From assembly GCA_004124295.1 (NCBI GenBank), contig SCKI01000003.1, forward strand, positions 1 to 64,000: a stretch of DNA of 64,000 nucleotides. The letters are read 5' to 3'. The notes beneath the pieces are model-generated. The model worked only from the letters and a program-made list of their open reading frames with translations. It was not told where the DNA came from and ran no database searches. The position numbers and the translations under genes are program-made. Positions 60,492 to 64,000 of the stretch are shown in pieces (position 1 is the stretch's first letter; every line of letters starts with the position of its first letter). Source of the stretch: Fidelibacterota bacterium (GTDB lineage: Bacteria > Fidelibacterota > Marinisomatia > SCGC-AAA003-L08 > TS1B11).

Positions 60492-61685
60492 TCAGGCCGC
60501 GGTCAGCCGCAGCAGGGTAATCTCCGAAGGCACACCGATGCGGAACGGGGGGCCCCAGTAGCCGGCGCCCCGGTTCACATAGATCCAGGTGCCGTCATGG
60601 TCATGGAGCCCGCGCAGGTAGGGATTGGCAGCGGCCACGACATAATTGAAAGGCCGCATCTGGCCGCCGTGGGTGTGGCCGGAGAGCTGCAGGTGGACAC
60701 CCAGACGCCGGGCGTCGAAGATGCTGCCGGGTTGATGGGCCAACAGCAACTTGATCGAGTCGGCCGGCGCCCCGGCCAGGGCCTTGTCGGGATCGGTGCG
60801 GTGGGCCGGGAAAACCTGGTGGGCATGCAGATCGGTGACCCCGGCCACGGTCAGCCGGGCGGCGCCGACGTTCAGTACCCGGTGCTCATTCAGCAGATTG
60901 ATGAAACCGATCCGGGCCACCTCCTCCAGCCACTGTTCCACCCCGGCGTAGTACTCATGGTTGCCGGTGATGAAAAATTTGCCGTAGGGGGCTTGCAGGC
61001 CGGCCAGGGGCGCCACATCCCCGCTGAGGTGATCCACCGAGCCGTCCACCAGATCGCCGGTAAGGGCAATCATATCGGGGTTGAGGGCCTGCACCTGGTC
61101 GGCGATCATCTGCACGAAGCCGCCCTTGATGGTGGGACCGATGTGCAGATCGGAAATCTGAGCGATGCGGAACCCTTCCAGGTCCACCGGCAGGCCGTCG
61201 ATGGGGACGGTCACCTCCTCGATAACCGGCTTGCGCCGGGCCTGCACGATGCCATAGGCTGACAGCCCGCCCGTCAAGCCGAGGATACCCAGATTCATGG
61301 CCTGAATGATGAACTGCCGCCGTCCCGGATCAAAGGGGTCTGCCGGTTCCCCGCCGGCGGCCTGCAGGTTCTGGACCAGGCCGGCCAGCCTAGCAGCTCC
61401 GGTCCAGAGCATCCAGCCCAGGTCCCGGACCAGCACCACCAGGAAAGTGAGGAAGAAGAAACCCAGACTGGTGTAGGCCAGCCAGGAAAGGGTGTCGGTG
61501 AAGCGGTTTTCCTGGCCGAGGTAGCGGGCGATCAGCAGGGCCAGGGGCAGGTAGGCCAGCAGGCCCAGGGCGATCCAGAGCAGCTTCGTCCAGCCGGCGG
61601 CCAGGGCCAGGGCCGGAATGATGCGCCAGCCCACATAACCGTGGATCAGAGCCAGGGTCGCTATAACGGAGAGGAGAAAGGCCAT
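60492..61685 (-). CDS. Membrane-bound metallophosphoesterase (YkuE/YaeI type)
   Basis: A 397-residue protein. Residues 1-100 hold three or four membrane segments, and a further segment lies near 128-148. The calcineurin-type domain follows with every metal motif: QISDLHIGPTI, ALTGDLVDGS, FFITGNHEYYAG and LSGHTHGGQMRPF. Relatives hydrolyse UDP-linked lipid A precursors or phosphodiesters; the substrate is unknown. Stands alone between divergent and convergent genes. Confidence 0.87.
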   Translation of the reverse strand: MAFLLSVIATLALIHGYVGWRIIPALALAAGWTKLLWIALGLLAYLPLALLIARYLGQENRFTDTLSWLAYTSLGFFFLTFLVVLVRDLGWMLWTGAARLAGLVQNLQAAGGEPADPFDPGRRQFIIQAMNLGILGLTGGLSAYGIVQARRKPVIEEVTVPIDGLPVDLEGFRIAQISDLHIGPTIKGGFVQMIADQVQALNPDMIALTGDLVDGSVDHLSGDVAPLAGLQAPYGKFFITGNHEYYAGVEQWLEEVARIGFINLLNEHRVLNVGAARLTVAGVTDLHAHQVFPAHRTDPDKALAGAPADSIKLLLAHQPGSIFDARRLGVHLQLSGHTHGGQMRPFNYVVAAANPYLRGLHDHDGTWIYVNRGAGYWGPPFRIGVPSEITLLRLTAA

Positions 61686-61828
61686 TGCCGGGTCCTACGG
61701 GTGGTGGCGCCGTGAATCCATGGGCGGCAAAATACGACGGATGGGGTCGTGGGTCCAAGGGTGCCGGGGGGGCGCCTGGGCCGGCATCATTCGCGGGGCG
61801 GTGGCCGAGGGCTACTATACCAGGGAGG

Positions 61829-62308
61829 TCACCCTGCCCCTTCCCGATTCGCGGCCCACTTCTCGTCGAGGCGATAGGTCAGCACCAAGTTGTCGGCATT
61901 GTACAGCTGCAGCATATGGCCGTCAATGTAATAGCCATCAATAAGAAGGAGTGCCTTGTAGTATTCCTCTTCATCCTGCATAAATATTGACGGCATACAA
62001 CCCATTATTGTTGTAGCAAGAAAATCAATCTGAATGGTGTTATATCCCGAAAGCTCATACCAAGCGTCGTATCGATTGCAGAAGGAATCTCCATGCAGCT
62101 TACCCCCCTCATCAAACTTAATGAACACCACTTGGTTGCTGTCTAGCCCGAAAATGGGCACACCGGATACCTCCATGAATTCGAGTATCCACGGGCTGCC
62201 AATCAGGCTGGCCCTCAGACTGGCCCTCGGGACCGGCAACGCGCAGCCAGGGAATAGCGCTAGATATAGTAGTGCGGCGGTGAGCAGAAATCTCAGCCGT
62301 GGAGTCAT
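61829..62308 (-). CDS. META-domain (HslJ-like) lipoprotein
   Basis: A 159-residue protein with signal and lipobox-like FPGC (MTPRLRFLLTAALLYLALFPGC). The META fold follows: LIGSPWILEFMEVSGVPIFG, VFIKFDEGGKLHGDSFCNRYDAWYEL, and IQIDFLATTIMGCMPS, then EEEYYKALL. This resembles HslJ, a heat-inducible outer-membrane protein. The start at 62308 has GGGAG 7 bases upstream; longer upstream frame is excluded. Confidence 0.75.
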   Translation of the reverse strand: MTPRLRFLLTAALLYLALFPGCALPVPRASLRASLIGSPWILEFMEVSGVPIFGLDSNQVVFIKFDEGGKLHGDSFCNRYDAWYELSGYNTIQIDFLATTIMGCMPSIFMQDEEEYYKALLLIDGYYIDGHMLQLYNADNLVLTYRLDEKWAANREGAG

Positions 62309-62790
62309 GAATCTCCCTGCTTTGTGTCCCGTCGGCCCGAGTTTATCATTTTCCCGGTTCAGGGTAGCACTTGTACCCTCTTCGCGTATGTCCTCTAGAG
62401 CGCTTCCCATGCCGACAATGTCCGCCTTTCCGGAGCAAAAATCAAGGCAAAGTTGGGGCGGGGCGGGAGCAGGCCTGCTTGAAAAGCCGGGCAGAGGTGA
62501 GCCGTTGGAGTGCCATTATAGGGTCATCCAATGGATGTTTAACACCATTTCAATCGACGGCCAGATTGGCAGGGTTTGGGCGCTGGGGCGGATAAATTCC
62601 ACTTAAAGCTGCCCTAATGTCCAAAATTAAGCGACCGCGTATAGCAAGAACCGGCGAGGCAGGCCCAGGTTTCTCATCATCTTAGTTCAACTGAATCTCA
62701 TTTGCGTTAATTTCAGGGAGGCAAGCAGCTCGGCCTCTCGGGCGCCATTATAACTGTATCAGCAAACTTCCCGGCAACAGGAAATTGATC
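62309..62790. other. Spacer, no gene seen
   Basis: About 480 bases. The repeat-like TGCCATTATA occurs twice (62512, 62742) and resembles CTGCCATTAGA at 29982, but no full tail repeat is present. Confidence 0.4.
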
Positions 62791-63510
62791 ATGACCCACC
62801 CATTCAAAGCCTCACTCCTCACCGGCGGCGTGCTCCTCGCCCTGCTCTCCGGCCTCGGGGCCGATGGCCGGTCGTTCGTATGGACCTACCAGTATCAGAC
62901 CATGCCCCGGGGTACCGCCGAGATGGAGTACTACACCACCTTCACCTCGCCGCTGAGCCCCTCCATGGGCGGCGCCACCAGCGTCTTCCACGAGCTTGTG
63001 CTGCAGATTGGCATGAACGACTATTTCGACATCGGCCTGTTTCAGCGGTTTTCCCAGGTTCCCGGCGGCAGCTTCACCTACGACGGCTTCAAGGTGCGCG
63101 CCCGCAAGCGCTTCGCCGAACAGGGGCAGTTCATCGTTGACCCGCTCCTCTACCTCGAGTATAAAGGGGTGCCTGACTTTTCCACGCACGAATTTGAAGC
63201 CAAGCTGATCCTGGCCAAAACGGCGGGCAAGATCGAATGGGCCGTTAATCCTCAGATCGGGATTGAGCGTAAAGCCGGCGAGACTGAAGTTGCCTGGGCT
63301 TATACAGCGGGCATCAACTACGACTGGGGCCCTATATTCCGCTCCGGCCTGGAGATGAAAGGAAGCGCCGGCGGCCACTACCTCGGGCCGGTGATCTCCC
63401 ACGGCAAGGAGGAGTTTTGGGTAGCCTTGGGCGTCCTGCGGGCCATGACCGGTGTGACCGCCGGGAAGCCGCGCATAATGATCCGGCTCATTGTAGGTGT
63501 GGGACTGTAG
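62791..63510 (+). CDS. Putative outer-membrane barrel protein
   Basis: A 239-residue protein with signal peptide (LLTGGVLLALLSGLGADG). The rest alternates strands (TAEMEYYTTFTSP, FHELVLQIGMNDYFDIGLFQRF, FKVRARKRFAEQGQFIVDPLLYLEYKG, EFEAKLILAKTAGKIEWAVNPQIGIE). This looks like a 10-12-stranded barrel of the porin/transporter kind. Its last residues are IVGVGL, without the usual terminal aromatic. AGGAAA precedes the ATG. Function unknown. Confidence 0.65.
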   Translation: MTHPFKASLLTGGVLLALLSGLGADGRSFVWTYQYQTMPRGTAEMEYYTTFTSPLSPSMGGATSVFHELVLQIGMNDYFDIGLFQRFSQVPGGSFTYDGFKVRARKRFAEQGQFIVDPLLYLEYKGVPDFSTHEFEAKLILAKTAGKIEWAVNPQIGIERKAGETEVAWAYTAGINYDWGPIFRSGLEMKGSAGGHYLGPVISHGKEEFWVALGVLRAMTGVTAGKPRIMIRLIVGVGL

Positions 63511-63565
63511 GGGCCGGGGGTTGCAGCAGCCCCAGGGTCTGTGCTGAGGGCGGGCAATTATTTGC

Positions 63566-63593
63566 TAAAGATTGGCCCCTAAATGGCCGATAA
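63566..63593 (+). promoter_or_regulatory. Possible sigma-28 promoter
   Basis: TAAAGATT, 12 bases, GCCGATAA. The -10 half and flanks (AATGGCCGATAAGGA) equal those of the flagellin promoter at 40864; the spacing is one base longer. It points to the methyltransferase start at 63726. Confidence 0.5.
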
Positions 63594-63725
63594 GGATTGT
63601 GGAAGACGGCACTCACAGGCGGCGAGGGGAACTGTTTCGAGACCCTGCCACCTACACAGGGGCCAGAGTATCCCGCGACCGGACGGGGACTAGGACCGGT
63701 TGCCCATAAGGGAGAAAGGCTTTCC

Positions 63726-64000
63726 ATGGCGTTCCAGCCATCCATTCATGGCGACTTGGGTCTCGGGCTTGCACCCGGGGCAGCGCACCACCGCGCCTTT
63801 GTCGGACCCCCGGAGATCTACGATATGGTGGCGGCGTTGCAGTTTAATCTGCTGACCAGCCTGGGGATGCGGGATTACCACTCCCTGCTGGACATCGGCG
63901 CCGGCTCACTGCGCGGCGGCCGGCTGTTCATCACTTATTTGCAGGTGGGCCAGTACTTCGGCATCGAGCCCAATGAGTGGTTGGTGAAGGACGGCATCAG
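63726..64000 (+). CDS. Class I SAM-dependent methyltransferase, 3'-truncated by the window edge
   Basis: Only about 91 codons are visible. They read HHRAFVGPPEIYDMVAALQF, NLLTSLGMRDYHSLLDIGAG and SLRGGRLFITYLQVGQYFGIEPNEWLV. DIGAGSLRGGR is motif I and YFGIEPN motif II. Relatives occur among glycan and surface-layer modification genes. GGGAGAAAGG before ATG 63726 is a good ribosome site. A possible sigma-28 promoter lies 130 bases upstream. Confidence 0.72.
   Translation, partial: MAFQPSIHGDLGLGLAPGAAHHRAFVGPPEIYDMVAALQFNLLTSLGMRDYHSLLDIGAGSLRGGRLFITYLQVGQYFGIEPNEWLVKDGI

Noticed and set aside
1..64000. CRISPR array, IS element or prophage
   Set aside because: No regularly spaced short repeats, no transposase and no phage structural genes were seen; only recombinase tails are present.

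Overview
The window looks like a chromosomal contig of a GC-rich (estimated by eye at 55-60%) Gram-negative bacterium of the Fibrobacterota-Chlorobiota-Bacteroidota type. Four genes end in the C-terminal sorting domain of the type IX (Por) secretion system (NPFNP...LLLK at the extreme C-terminus). There are also outer-membrane beta-barrels, a FlgO/TolB-like TPR protein, a flagellin with a sigma-28 promoter and a four-subunit fumarate reductase. Candidatus Marinimicrobia (Neomarinimicrobiota) or a related lineage such as Calditrichota fits best. That placement is inference; no rRNA gene is present.

Layout. 0-1.2 kb: the 3' part of greA, a decayed tRNA-Leu-like element and a small ABM-domain gene. 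1.9-8.0 kb: a tightly packed signalling operon with an RsbW-like kinase, a STAS protein, a methyltransferase, a PP2C/SpoIIE phosphatase and a hybrid histidine kinase. 8.6-13.1 kb: a secreted protein and a three-gene operon of two outer-membrane barrels and a CsgG/PEGA protein. 14.1-20.0 kb: a sulfur block with a persulfide-dioxygenase-like MBL-rhodanese, CGFS glutaredoxin, cysteine synthase, JAMM peptidase, a sulfur-carrier/E1/rhodanese triple fusion, BolA and HspQ. 20.5-23.1 kb: two more MBL-fold proteins. 23.6-31.5 kb: three type IX cargo proteins, one of 1670 residues. 31.6-41.8 kb: sulfotransferases, a large glycosyltransferase, rmlB, rmlA and flagellin, which together look like a flagellin or cell-surface glycan locus. 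42.2-44.2 kb: OsmC and an AT-rich acyl-ACP desaturase, probably acquired. 44.4-49.5 kb: frdABCD on the minus strand and a frameshifted nucleotide cyclase bracketed by a duplicated frdA leader. 49.6-64 kb: RDD protein, another type IX protein, a subtilase lipoprotein, the FlgO-like/TPR protein, a truncated SLC13 transporter, lipoproteins, methyltransferases, a metallophosphoesterase, a META lipoprotein and a barrel protein.

The spacers are unusually rich in genomic debris that recurs within the window. This includes three tRNA-Leu-like relics, two tails of tyrosine recombinases, orphan copies of the 3' ends of type IX cargo genes with a shared downstream repeat, and four copies of one promoter block (TTGCTA, 17-bp spacer, TACATT). 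That block is native to the FlgO-like/TPR gene, and the other three copies each sit in front of an unrelated gene.

The most notable points are the fusion of a sulfur-carrier domain (internal GG at residues 90-91) to its own E1 enzyme next to a JAMM peptidase and cysteine synthase, the reused promoter module, the partner-switching operon that includes a methyltransferase, and the surface-glycan locus with sulfotransferases beside flagellin.
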